Shown here: positions 1 through 7,416 of the stretch, one piece after another | How positions within the stretch are numbered: position 1 is the first letter of the stretch | How the letters are laid out: the number at the start of each line of letters is the position of its first letter | Assembly (NCBI RefSeq): GCF_039862785.1 | Contig: NZ_CP156795.1 | Coordinates: 2,170,001 to 2,234,000, forward strand | Direction: 5' to 3' | DNA length: 64,000 nucleotides | Origin: Acinetobacter sp. ANC 7912 | GTDB lineage: Bacteria > Pseudomonadota > Gammaproteobacteria > Pseudomonadales > Moraxellaceae | The notes under the pieces: generated by a model | What the model was told of the DNA's origin: nothing | The model's database searches: none | What the model saw: the letters and a program-made list of their open reading frames with translations, nothing else | Program-made: the position numbers and the translations under genes

Positions 1-47
1 AGAATGAAATAGAACGTTTGGAGAATAGCAGAATGGAACAGCCTGGT

Positions 48-383
48 TTAAAGCATCGTCACCACCTGCTGTCGTCCAATGCGCTGCCAGGGCAAACCTT
101 GGATCAGTGCCTGTAACTGTTCCGGGCTGAGGGCCACGGTTTCACCTTGGTGAACTTGAGCCCAGTGAAATTTGCCCTGTTCCAGCCGCCGGGCACACAG
201 CCAGATGCCCAGTCCATCATGTACCAGTACTTTCATGCGATGGCCACGTTTATTACAGAACAGGTAAGCACAATGCGGTTTGATGTAGCCAAAGGCTCTC
301 ACCACCTGAGCCATGATAGTATCCATCCCTGCTCGCATATCCAGAGGTTGGGTAGAAAGCCAGATTTCATCAATGCGGATCAT
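48..383 (-). CDS. tnpB: IS66 family accessory protein TnpB (Orf2)
   Basis: This is the IS66 'Orf2' protein, required with TnpA and TnpC for transposition of the family; its biochemical role is not well defined. The ATG at 383 gives 111 residues beginning MIRIDEIWLS, matching the family start. The family signature 'DMRAGMDTI' followed by 'AYLFCNKRGHRMKVLVHDG' and 'LCARRLEQGKF' is intact. The start codon overlaps the tnpA stop by four bases (ATGA), so translation is probably coupled. An extension of 18 codons upstream is open but would run inside tnpA and is unlikely to be used. The stop is at 48, and tnpC should follow immediately outside the window. Confidence 0.93.
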   Translation of the reverse strand: MIRIDEIWLSTQPLDMRAGMDTIMAQVVRAFGYIKPHCAYLFCNKRGHRMKVLVHDGLGIWLCARRLEQGKFHWAQVHQGETVALSPEQLQALIQGLPWQRIGRQQVVTML

Positions 384-763
384 GTTGCAAGTGCCTTGAG
401 TAATTCTGCTAAAGCAGATATTTCTGATACTTGCCATTTCAAGCCAATTTCTACTTTTGAGTGGGGTAAAGTAATTTGAACCGTTAACATGTCAGCAGGA
501 GTAGGATCTAATGGTGCAGAGCAAGATAAGGCAATAAATGCAGGTTTATTCGGTAGTGGTGAGCGATCATTCCCTGGCTTACCATCAATTAAGCGAATCC
601 ATTTGGATACAAGATTTGTATTCAATCCATGTTGCAAAGCGACCGAAGCAATTGAAACGTCCGGTGCTTTACAAGCCTGAACGATCTGCTGTTTAAATTC
701 AGCACTGTATGTTCTTCGTTTTTTCGCAAGAGATGCGATGGATGTCTGGTGATTTGTAGTCAT
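380..763 (-). CDS. tnpA: IS66 family accessory protein TnpA (helix-turn-helix)
   Basis: A 127-residue first gene of the IS66 operon. The N-terminal region (about residues 15-57, 'KRRTYSAEFKQQIVQACKA' through 'LVSKWIR') is the helix-turn-helix typical of IS66/IS3 OrfA-type proteins and probably binds the IS ends. The rest is a variable tail. The gene lies 87 bp inside the IS terminus and overlaps tnpB by four bases. Its likely Shine-Dalgarno (GGGGA, nine bases before ATG) sits in the 3' arm of a 13-bp hairpin at 769-800, suggesting translational control. Confidence 0.92.
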   Translation of the reverse strand: MTTNHQTSIASLAKKRRTYSAEFKQQIVQACKAPDVSIASVALQHGLNTNLVSKWIRLIDGKPGNDRSPLPNKPAFIALSCSAPLDPTPADMLTVQITLPHSKVEIGLKWQVSEISALAELLKALAT

Positions 764-768
764 AAATT

Positions 769-800
769 TTAGTCCCCACTTGTTTTTAAGTGGGGACTAA
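769..800 (-). promoter_or_regulatory. IS66 leader hairpin masking the tnpA ribosome-binding site
   Basis: Bases 769-781 and 788-800 form a perfect 13-bp inverted repeat with a 6-nt loop. On the tnpA transcript the 3' arm contains the only plausible Shine-Dalgarno (GGGGA), so the folded leader would hide it. The structure is seen directly; the regulatory role is inferred by analogy with other insertion sequences that limit translation from read-through transcripts. Confidence 0.6.
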
Positions 801-827
801 ATTAAGGCTTATAGGATCGCTTGGTAA

Positions 828-850
828 GGCTGTGTTAGCCGGATGCTTAC
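828..850. repeat. IS66 terminal inverted repeat
   Basis: Bases 828-850 read outward-in as GTAAGCATCCGGCTAACAC followed by AGCC, the standard end of IS66-group elements. The partner repeat is outside the window. Confidence 0.85.
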
Positions 851-894
851 ATTTATCTTCATTTATAGAATTCATCTCCCTCTAAATAAGTAAT

Positions 895-914
895 AAAAAA
901 GCCTCCATCTGGAG
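895..914 (-). terminator. Left half of a Rho-independent terminator split by the IS4 element
   Basis: The A-run and GCCTCCATCTGGAG before the IS4 element join with GGCTTTTT after the downstream target-site copy (2318-2324). Together they rebuild a GCCTCC-atct-GGAGGC stem flanked by A and T runs. This was probably the terminator of the GlyGly-CTERM operon ending at 2341, before the insertion. Confidence 0.7.
904..914. repeat. Target site duplication of the IS4 element, left copy
   Basis: TCCATCTGGAG directly abuts the left end of the IS and is repeated exactly at 2307-2317. Eleven base pairs is a normal duplication length for the IS4 group. Confidence 0.95.
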
Positions 915-915
915 T

Positions 916-952
916 AATGCCAGTCAGTTAAGAGATTGACTGGCATTTTTTT
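916..952 (+). terminator. Inward-facing terminator at the left end of the IS4 element
   Basis: Bases 916-926 pair with 937-947 (11 bp, AATGCCAGTCA / TGACTGGCATT), and seven T residues end the structure on the plus strand. One arm is the terminal inverted repeat itself; the other is an extra internal copy of its core. It would stop plus-strand transcription entering the element, which would be antisense to the transposase. Confidence 0.6.
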
Positions 953-2232
953 GGGTATTTCTGTGGTTTCCCTTTCACAACTCGTGGGTAGTTTCTACTT
1001 CTTTTTTTCGGTAAAACATACCTTTTAGATTTTTCCATTAAACTTTCTAGATGTTTAGGCAAATTGCCTGCGGAAGCCAAAGAATCAAACTTCAATAGGT
1101 TAAGGATAGCAATAGAGGTAATATGAAAGCTCATTCTCAAAGGACTGACTTTTGCACGTTGAGCCATATATTTCATTTGTCTTCTTAGAATATTATAGGC
1201 AATAAAGACTCCCCATAACTCTTGATAAATCAAGGTAGGTTGTTTACTCCTTAAATGCTTCCCTTCCTGTAAGTTACTCTTGATTTCTCGGTAACACATT
1301 TCTATTTCCCAACGCTGGGCATAGAGTTTTGCTAAAGCTAATAATGGATATCTCTTTGAATCTATTAGTGAAGTGATATAACGTCTAATCTTACCTGCCT
1401 GCTCAACCTCAATGAGACGTGCTTCCCAATAATCTCCTAAGGCTGGATTAAGTTTTTTAGCTCTTGTTGATATCGGCATTCTAATATGAAAGTCATGTTG
1501 CGAATTACGCTCCACAATCTCATACCGTAAATTATCTTTTGCACGCATAAGCCAATGACTTTCTTCTGCACGTTTTTGCCACCCGATGAGAAAATCTGCA
1601 GAGAAATAGGCTCGATCAAATAGGGTAATACTGTGTGAACAAGGAGATAATTGGCTTGCCAGTGTGAGTTCACCTTGATCCATACTGCCTATTTGAGCAT
1701 CTATAATTTCATGGGTCGCGGTATTTACTAAGCAGGTTGCTCTCACTTGTGGATAAGGAGCATCAGCAGTTTTTCCTTTAGATGAACCAAAGTGTGCAAA
1801 ATTCTCATCTGTATAAGGCATAGACCAAACAACACCATCAACAGCGCACACACTCAGACCGTGAAAGTTTGAGTATTGCTGCTGAGATTCTTCAAACCAG
1901 GCTTGGCTAAGTAAAGAAAATAGCGCATTTAAAGGTTCTGATCCTAAACGTTGTCGTGCTTGTACTACTGCGCTAGGAACACAATATCCTGTTGTACCAA
2001 ATACAAGTTTTAGTTGTTCTACGACATATCCGATAGGTTGATTTCGAAATAAAGCGAGTCCAATGACAAGCCATACCACATGTTCAGCGGGTAACTTCCT
2101 TCTTCTAATTGATGCCTTACCTGTTTGATTCAGACTTTCCTCAATCCAGTTGAAATCAATAAATTCACTAAAATGGCTAAGTGAAGGTAAAGAATGTTGA
2201 AGGGTGCAATCTAAATTTTCAGATAAAGTCAT
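928..2232 (-). CDS. IS4 family DDE transposase
   Basis: A 434-residue transposase that cuts and rejoins DNA at the element's ends. The catalytic triad is visible: first Asp in 'AVDGVVWSMP', second in 'TLFDRAYFSADF', and Glu within the IS4 signature Y-(2)-R-(3)-E-(6)-K, present exactly as 'YAQRWEIEMCYREIK'. The C-terminus is very basic ('PKKRSRNYPRVVKGKPQK'). The ATG at 2232 is chosen; the frame stays open to a GTG at 2259, but that would lie inside the hairpin at 2233-2267. The start has no Shine-Dalgarno and directly follows a run of eight U in the transcript. The stop codon lies within the left terminal repeat. Confidence 0.95.
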   Translation of the reverse strand: MTLSENLDCTLQHSLPSLSHFSEFIDFNWIEESLNQTGKASIRRRKLPAEHVVWLVIGLALFRNQPIGYVVEQLKLVFGTTGYCVPSAVVQARQRLGSEPLNALFSLLSQAWFEESQQQYSNFHGLSVCAVDGVVWSMPYTDENFAHFGSSKGKTADAPYPQVRATCLVNTATHEIIDAQIGSMDQGELTLASQLSPCSHSITLFDRAYFSADFLIGWQKRAEESHWLMRAKDNLRYEIVERNSQHDFHIRMPISTRAKKLNPALGDYWEARLIEVEQAGKIRRYITSLIDSKRYPLLALAKLYAQRWEIEMCYREIKSNLQEGKHLRSKQPTLIYQELWGVFIAYNILRRQMKYMAQRAKVSPLRMSFHITSIAILNLLKFDSLASAGNLPKHLESLMEKSKRYVLPKKRSRNYPRVVKGKPQKYPKKCQSIS

Positions 2233-2267
2233 AAAAAAAATGAGCGTATTTACATACACTCATTTTT
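2233..2267 (-). terminator. Terminator-like hairpin abutting the IS4 transposase start
   Basis: On the minus strand TGAGTGTA (2262-2255) pairs with TACGCTCA (2248-2241), with one G-U pair. A-T flanks extend the stem, and eight T residues end directly at the ATG (2232). This is a canonical Rho-independent terminator placed to stop external transcription before the transposase gene. Confidence 0.65.
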
Positions 2268-2306
2268 ACTACATTTTACTAATATTTGCTTAACTGACTG
2301 GCATTA

Positions 2307-2317
2307 TCCATCTGGAG
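2307..2317. repeat. Target site duplication of the IS4 element, right copy
   Basis: An exact copy of the 11 bases at 904-914, adjoining the right inverted repeat. The following bases complete the original terminator hairpin. Confidence 0.95.
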
Positions 2318-2340
2318 GCTTTTTATTTAATATTATTATA

Positions 2341-4758
2341 TTAATTTTTGAATCGACGATATCCAGCTAAGCCCAACAATCCAAATAATCCCCAGATGCC
2401 AAATGAGCCGCCACCACTAGATGAAGTATTCGTATTTTTTGCAGTATTCTCTAATACAATTGTTGCTGTGTTTGACATCATTTCATCTGCATCAAAGACA
2501 TTATAGTCCATGCTATAGCTAAACTGGCTCAGGTTATTATTTACACTAAAAGTAAGCTTGCCGCCATAGCAAGTTTCTCGCTGATAGTCACCAGGACATG
2601 GCCCTTCACGCTCAGCTTTCAAAGTTACACCAGAAGGTAAACTGACAATACGGATTGGAATTTCCTTACCATCTTTGTCTTTATAAAAGGCTGGCTTTCC
2701 TTGTGCTGTGCTACGATCACCATCCCCTTCATCACTGTCATTTTCTAAAGGATTAACTGTAATCGTTAAACCACTATCAGGGCTAATTTTGTAAAAATCA
2801 TTTTTTGCAATCGGTGCAATGTTGACAAAAGATGCTGCAAGAACACCTGAACTTTTCGCATTGGTATTTTTATCAACTAAGGTATAAGTACAGAATTCCT
2901 GATCGGTTGCACTGGTAACTTTGCCATCCGTACGATACATCATTATACGATTAAGGCCCGTTTTCCATTCACACTTCAGCGCAGGGTCCTCATAGCCATC
3001 TAATTTTAAGGAATTCCCTTCACCTGCAAGTGCACCCACACCTAGTACTTTCGTACTTACATTATAATTCGAGGCATTTAATGCTGTAACTTTAATGTTT
3101 GAACCATCAAAAGCTTCTTGTAAAGTCGACTGTTTAAATGGATCAATATAAATTGCACGATATTTTCGGAACTTCTCCGTATAGGATTTGAGATCCTGAT
3201 ACTCTTTTAGCTCCTCTTTTAATCCTGCCAATTCTTCTTTTGGTGTATTTTGATCTTCAATTAATGCTTCCAATTCATCGATATTGGATTGATAAAAGTC
3301 CATCAGCTCTATATGTGATGAATTTTTTAAGTCTTCAACATCACCTGCCATTAAATTACGTATTTCAACCGCACCAATCTCACAGCTATTGGCCTGATCG
3401 GGGTTCAATCTCAGAGACATACCTACATCTCGGCTGATACCACGTTGATCTGTTGCTTCACAACCTTCGCCTTTCACATCCACTAAATCATTTGCCGTTT
3501 TATTATCACGTGGATAGTAAATACCAAGATATCGATTATCTACCGCAGGTTCCAAGAACTTACTGAGTACACTACTCATGCTGACAGCAGATAAGTCAAT
3601 AAGCTGCGTTGCAGTCTGTTCTGATGATCGTTCTGGTAATACACATTGAGACTTGCCTGTTAATTCGAAAGCATTTTGCACATGTGCGAAAAGAATATTT
3701 TGATTTAGACTTGGATTGCCTCCATTTAAAGCATATTCACAAGATTTTCCAGCGTTATACGCGAGCACGTTATAACTTAAAAGCTTTGCACCGACGTTGT
3801 CATAGAACAATACTGATTTCGCAGTATTCTCAACAATGGTATTACTGCTTAAACTTAAATTAGAACTTGAATGAAGGGGTTTATCTGCTCTATTCACAAA
3901 ATTAAATACATAGCCCCCTGTCTGGTTCTGAGCAATTGTCGAATTTAAGAAACTGCTTGTAGCGTAACCACAGAAATCAAAAATACTTTGATCTGATAGT
4001 GCACCATTACGAATAAGGCTTGAATTGGATACCTGCAACCCCAACTCTGTATTTGCTAAATTGGCGCTACATTCCATTGCAAATACACTGCCGAATTGTT
4101 GAGCCTTGTTTTTTTCAATACGACTGTCATTAATGGTAACTGTCTTTTGTCCATTCTGACTTATCGCATAAATGGCACCGCCATTCACATCGGCAGATGA
4201 ACCGATAATTTCACTGCTATAAATACCAAGTGGCCCTGCAACATATAAAGCACCACCATTTCCACTATTGACTACATTTGAATTCTTGACAGCTCGTCCA
4301 TTTCGGATAGAAATCTGATAAACATTTAGAGCAGCTTGGCTTTCAACCGTATTAAAAATACGGGATTTGCCTTGTGCATCAATGACTGTTTTAAGCGCTT
4401 CTTTTTTTGGATAAAGTAGGGTAATTGGGCTACGCTCTGTATAATTAAATGCGCTTTCACCATAAATGTTGATTGCAGATTCAACAACGAGTTCACGGTC
4501 AATTTTATAAGTACCGGCTTTGAGCTGGATTTGGTCAGGTGCACTTCCATCTAAACGAAGTGTGCGACCAACATTACAACCACCATATGATTTGTCTAAT
4601 TTTGCAGTTTTAATTGCTTCACGTAATGAACAAGCACTGGCATTTTCCCCATCTTCATCTACCAATGTTGTGACCCGAATAGTTTTATCCTCAGCTGCCA
4701 TCAAACTCATTGCCGAAACTACAGCTAGCGCTAATATTCCTTTTTTATAATTTTGCAT
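2341..4758 (-). CDS. CSLREA-domain exported protein with C-terminal GlyGly-CTERM (rhombotarget-like)
   Basis: An 805-residue exported protein. A signal peptide (residues 1-about 21, 'LALAVVSAMSLMAAED') is followed by the CSLREA motif ('ACSLREAIK') and a right-handed beta-helix-like stretch rich in 'NGGA', 'SNSSLIRNG' and 'NSTIAQNQTGG' segments. A charged coiled-coil region lies near residues 510-570. The C-terminus is a GlyGly-CTERM tripartite tail: a Ser/Gly-rich linker, a hydrophobic helix ('FGIWGLFGLLGLAG') and a basic end ('YRRFKN'). Such tails are processed by rhombosortase-type rhomboid proteases before surface release. The ATG at 4758 has AAGGA seven bases upstream. It starts 10 bp after the related upstream gene ends, so the two form an operon. 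The specific function is unknown. Confidence 0.85.
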   Translation of the reverse strand: MQNYKKGILALAVVSAMSLMAAEDKTIRVTTLVDEDGENASACSLREAIKTAKLDKSYGGCNVGRTLRLDGSAPDQIQLKAGTYKIDRELVVESAINIYGESAFNYTERSPITLLYPKKEALKTVIDAQGKSRIFNTVESQAALNVYQISIRNGRAVKNSNVVNSGNGGALYVAGPLGIYSSEIIGSSADVNGGAIYAISQNGQKTVTINDSRIEKNKAQQFGSVFAMECSANLANTELGLQVSNSSLIRNGALSDQSIFDFCGYATSSFLNSTIAQNQTGGYVFNFVNRADKPLHSSSNLSLSSNTIVENTAKSVLFYDNVGAKLLSYNVLAYNAGKSCEYALNGGNPSLNQNILFAHVQNAFELTGKSQCVLPERSSEQTATQLIDLSAVSMSSVLSKFLEPAVDNRYLGIYYPRDNKTANDLVDVKGEGCEATDQRGISRDVGMSLRLNPDQANSCEIGAVEIRNLMAGDVEDLKNSSHIELMDFYQSNIDELEALIEDQNTPKEELAGLKEELKEYQDLKSYTEKFRKYRAIYIDPFKQSTLQEAFDGSNIKVTALNASNYNVSTKVLGVGALAGEGNSLKLDGYEDPALKCEWKTGLNRIMMYRTDGKVTSATDQEFCTYTLVDKNTNAKSSGVLAASFVNIAPIAKNDFYKISPDSGLTITVNPLENDSDEGDGDRSTAQGKPAFYKDKDGKEIPIRIVSLPSGVTLKAEREGPCPGDYQRETCYGGKLTFSVNNNLSQFSYSMDYNVFDADEMMSNTATIVLENTAKNTNTSSSGGGSFGIWGLFGLLGLAGYRRFKN

Positions 4759-4768
4759 TATTTTATCC

Positions 4769-6562
4769 TTAATTTTTACGCAAACCACGTAAGCTAATTA
4801 AGCTCAGTAATCCTAGTATTCCCAATATACCTAATGAACCGCCCGATGTTTTTACTGTCTTATCTTCAAATTTATTATCGGGTTCTTGCACAATTTGTGT
4901 TGTGATAGGTAAATATGGTTTTGAGACGTTAAAGCGTGTCGAACTCGTAACTACTTGCACTTCAAAAATATCTGCACCATGCCAAGCCGAATCTGGGGTA
5001 TACACTAAATTGCCATGAATATCGATTTGTGTTGACCCTTTTGATGGAGTTTTGGTTTGTACTATACGCAAACAACCATCTTGCCACGGCTCATTATTTG
5101 GATTCTTACCAATAATGGAATTACATTCTTCTTTGGGAATCAGATCGCTATCCCCTAAAAATTTTGCAATAGAAAATTTTGCAATTTCTCCAGCTTTTAA
5201 ATCCTGACCTGTCAACTGACCAGATGTTGGGACTATAATTTCAATCGCACCTCTATCACATTCTGCATTATTAAAGGACCGGTTCGTGCCTCGTTGATCG
5301 GAAGACTCACAAGATAATACATTTTCTGCTATTGTTGAACTACCAGCATTCACAATTGGTGATTCTTTAATTGACCTATAATTTAATAAGATACGGGGAC
5401 GCATATAACCTAAAAATGTATTTTCAGCTGTTTCAAATGGACACAATTCTGAACGATTATTCTCTCTTAAACTTAAACAGCTACCTTGACTGCTACCATC
5501 TTTAGTTGCGATTAGTTGTGTCCCTTTATAAATTTGGTTTGGTGCTTCATTGCTACCATCACCACAACTTATACTAGTCAAGTTATTTTGTATTAAAGAT
5601 TTATCATTATTAAAAACACAGTCCTGATGGTTTTTTAAAATAATGCTATTTGCTAGATATGCCTTAGCATATGGTGCTTGTAAAAGCACCCCTGCACCTT
5701 GGTTATCAACAATTGTAAGATTATTCGCTATAATACCATCGACCAGATTTAAAATATTTCCTGTATTTTGTACCAGAGTACTACTTACAATACGAGCTGC
5801 GCCTACTCGTAAATCATCAGGATTTAAAGCTGAAAAAGGGGCTTTAGTAAATATGTTTACACTGTTTGAAGCAGTCGTTTTATTCTTACGTATGACACTT
5901 TGTTGAATTGAATAGCTCGGATGTTCACTATAGAGCACAGCACCTTCGGTCGCTTCATTTTCAATGATTAAACTACTGCGAACCTCAATGGAACCTAGAT
6001 AATTTCCGAAATTACCCACATTATAAATCGCACCACCTTTAGATGCATTGCCGTGGCTTAATTTCACATACTCAAATGTTGCCTTACCTTTGTTATAGAC
6101 TATCCCCCCTTCTACAGCACAACTTGATTGCCCACACCCTTCTAAATCAAGTTCTTTAAATGTCACTGAAACAAAGTCATCTCCACTTAGTATACGGAAA
6201 ATATTATCCTTTCCCTTCATCTTAATGCGTGCATTGTATAGACCTTGAACACGGTTACGGTCTGTCACTACATTACTATCTTCATCAACGGACTTAATAT
6301 TTAGAGATTTTTTAATTTCTATATGTTTATTCAGGAGGTAGTTTTTTTTATCTGTAAGTAAAATATTTGCTGTTGAATTTTCCCCACCACAGCCCATATA
6401 ACCTTCTTTGGCCAAACCGAGATTCACATATTCAATAGCTTCACGAAGTGAACATTCCTTATCATCCTTAACAATATCTTCAGTCGTAGTAACAACAATG
6501 TCAGCACCGTAAGCATGCCCCATCATGCATAGCAAACCAATGCCTAAGCTCTTCTTGAGCAT
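4769..6562 (-). CDS. CSLREA-domain exported protein with C-terminal GlyGly-CTERM (rhombotarget A-like)
   Basis: A 597-residue protein of the same design as its downstream neighbour. It has a signal peptide ('SLGIGLLCMMGHAYGAD'), a CSLREA motif ('ECSLREAIEYVNLGL') and beta-helix-like repeats ('GGIVYNKGKATFEYVKLSHG', 'GGAIYNVGNFGNY'). A late 'SSDQRGTNR' motif is shared with the second protein ('ATDQRGISR'). It ends in a GlyGly-CTERM tail ('GGSLGILGILGLLSLISL', then basic residues). The ATG follows AGGAGAAAGTC. The family resembles the Acinetobacter/Vibrio 'rhombotarget A' group, but I cannot assign the symbol with certainty. Probably exported, anchored briefly, then cleaved by a rhombosortase encoded elsewhere. 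Confidence 0.85.
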   Translation of the reverse strand: MLKKSLGIGLLCMMGHAYGADIVVTTTEDIVKDDKECSLREAIEYVNLGLAKEGYMGCGGENSTANILLTDKKNYLLNKHIEIKKSLNIKSVDEDSNVVTDRNRVQGLYNARIKMKGKDNIFRILSGDDFVSVTFKELDLEGCGQSSCAVEGGIVYNKGKATFEYVKLSHGNASKGGAIYNVGNFGNYLGSIEVRSSLIIENEATEGAVLYSEHPSYSIQQSVIRKNKTTASNSVNIFTKAPFSALNPDDLRVGAARIVSSTLVQNTGNILNLVDGIIANNLTIVDNQGAGVLLQAPYAKAYLANSIILKNHQDCVFNNDKSLIQNNLTSISCGDGSNEAPNQIYKGTQLIATKDGSSQGSCLSLRENNRSELCPFETAENTFLGYMRPRILLNYRSIKESPIVNAGSSTIAENVLSCESSDQRGTNRSFNNAECDRGAIEIIVPTSGQLTGQDLKAGEIAKFSIAKFLGDSDLIPKEECNSIIGKNPNNEPWQDGCLRIVQTKTPSKGSTQIDIHGNLVYTPDSAWHGADIFEVQVVTSSTRFNVSKPYLPITTQIVQEPDNKFEDKTVKTSGGSLGILGILGLLSLISLRGLRKN

Positions 6563-6682
6563 GACTTTCTCCTGTTTTTAAATTCTTTATTTTTTATTCA
6601 AAACATCGCCTATCCTGGCGAAATTTAAATTATTTTGCTCTAATTTGTCATAATTTGATTAATTACTCAAGATTTTTATTTA

Positions 6683-7387
6683 TTAACGATATTCATCAAT
6701 CAAAGCATAAATCTGGCGCAAATTCGCATTGCTGACCTTCAATTTTTCCCCTTTAAGTAGTTGAATAATCTGCTCTAAAGTTTGTAAAAGAACCGAAGTT
6801 TGATGAGGGCCATGATTTAATAAGTAATCAAGAATTTGCTGATCTAAATGAATTCCACGTCGATCAAGTACAGAAGTCACTAAAGCAAAACGGTCCGCAT
6901 ATAAACTGCCATTCGGTACACGGGTACTCACTGCTTGTGTCAAACGTGACTGTAAATCCGGAAGTTCCAATTTCAGCTCAATCGGTGCTACACGAGAAGA
7001 AAAGACCAATTGCCCTCCCCCCTCATTATTGTTATTAATCAAATGAAAAACTGCTTTTTGCCAGTGTGGTACACCACTAATGGCCTCAATATCATCCAAA
7101 GCAACCAGATCATATCGGTCTAATGAAGTAATCGCTTCAGTTGGTGCATCCAAGAGTTCGAGCAAGGAAACCTGAATTGCAGTTTTACCTACTTCCAGAT
7201 ACGAATCACAGATCGCAGAGAGCAGATGACTTTTCCCCGTACCTGCTCCACCATAAACATAAAACTGTTTAATCAGGCCTGCATGTAACTGACGGATTGC
7301 ATCAATCACATGTCCCCATCCGGGACCCGAAAAATCACTGATTCGGGCATCGAGCTGGGGTTCAATATCAAGTTGCAATTGACGCAT
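6683..7387 (-). CDS. hda: DnaA regulatory inactivator Hda
   Basis: A 234-residue AAA+ protein related to DnaA domain III. Loaded on the DNA-bound sliding clamp, Hda stimulates ATP hydrolysis by DnaA after initiation. The N-terminal 'QLQLDIE' resembles the clamp-binding motif of Hda. Walker A is 'GGAGTGKSH', Walker B 'LVALDDIE', and the arginine-finger region 'LPDLQSRL' is present. There is no DNA-binding domain IV, which separates it from DnaA. It lies 29 bp after the AI-2E family permease gene on the same strand and is probably cotranscribed. Confidence 0.93.
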   Translation of the reverse strand: MRQLQLDIEPQLDARISDFSGPGWGHVIDAIRQLHAGLIKQFYVYGGAGTGKSHLLSAICDSYLEVGKTAIQVSLLELLDAPTEAITSLDRYDLVALDDIEAISGVPHWQKAVFHLINNNNEGGGQLVFSSRVAPIELKLELPDLQSRLTQAVSTRVPNGSLYADRFALVTSVLDRRGIHLDQQILDYLLNHGPHQTSVLLQTLEQIIQLLKGEKLKVSNANLRQIYALIDEYR

Positions 7388-7416
7388 ATCTATTATTTGG
7401 CCTATCCATCTTTAAG

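Larger units (their letters stand above)
1..850 (-). mobile_element. IS66-family insertion sequence, partial (runs off the left edge)
   Basis: The element carries the IS66 accessory genes tnpA and tnpB with their usual four-base overlap. Its right-hand terminus lies at 850: read inward on the minus strand it starts GTAAGCATCCGGCTAACAC, a typical IS66-family end. The large DDE transposase gene tnpC should follow tnpB to the left of position 48 and lies outside the window. The 8-bp target duplication usual for the family would begin with the bases after 850, but the other copy cannot be seen. Confidence 0.9.
915..2306 (-). mobile_element. Complete IS4-family insertion sequence (1392 bp)
   Basis: Perfect 18-bp terminal inverted repeats (TAATGCCAGTCAGTTAAG at 915-932 and its complement at 2289-2306) enclose one transposase gene. 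An exact 11-bp target duplication flanks the element. The ends resemble those of IS4 itself. Intact ends, intact gene and perfect duplication point to a recent insertion. Confidence 0.96.

Noticed and set aside
1437..1673. A 78-codon frame within the IS4 transposase
   Set aside because: It is a different-frame shadow of the intact transposase gene.
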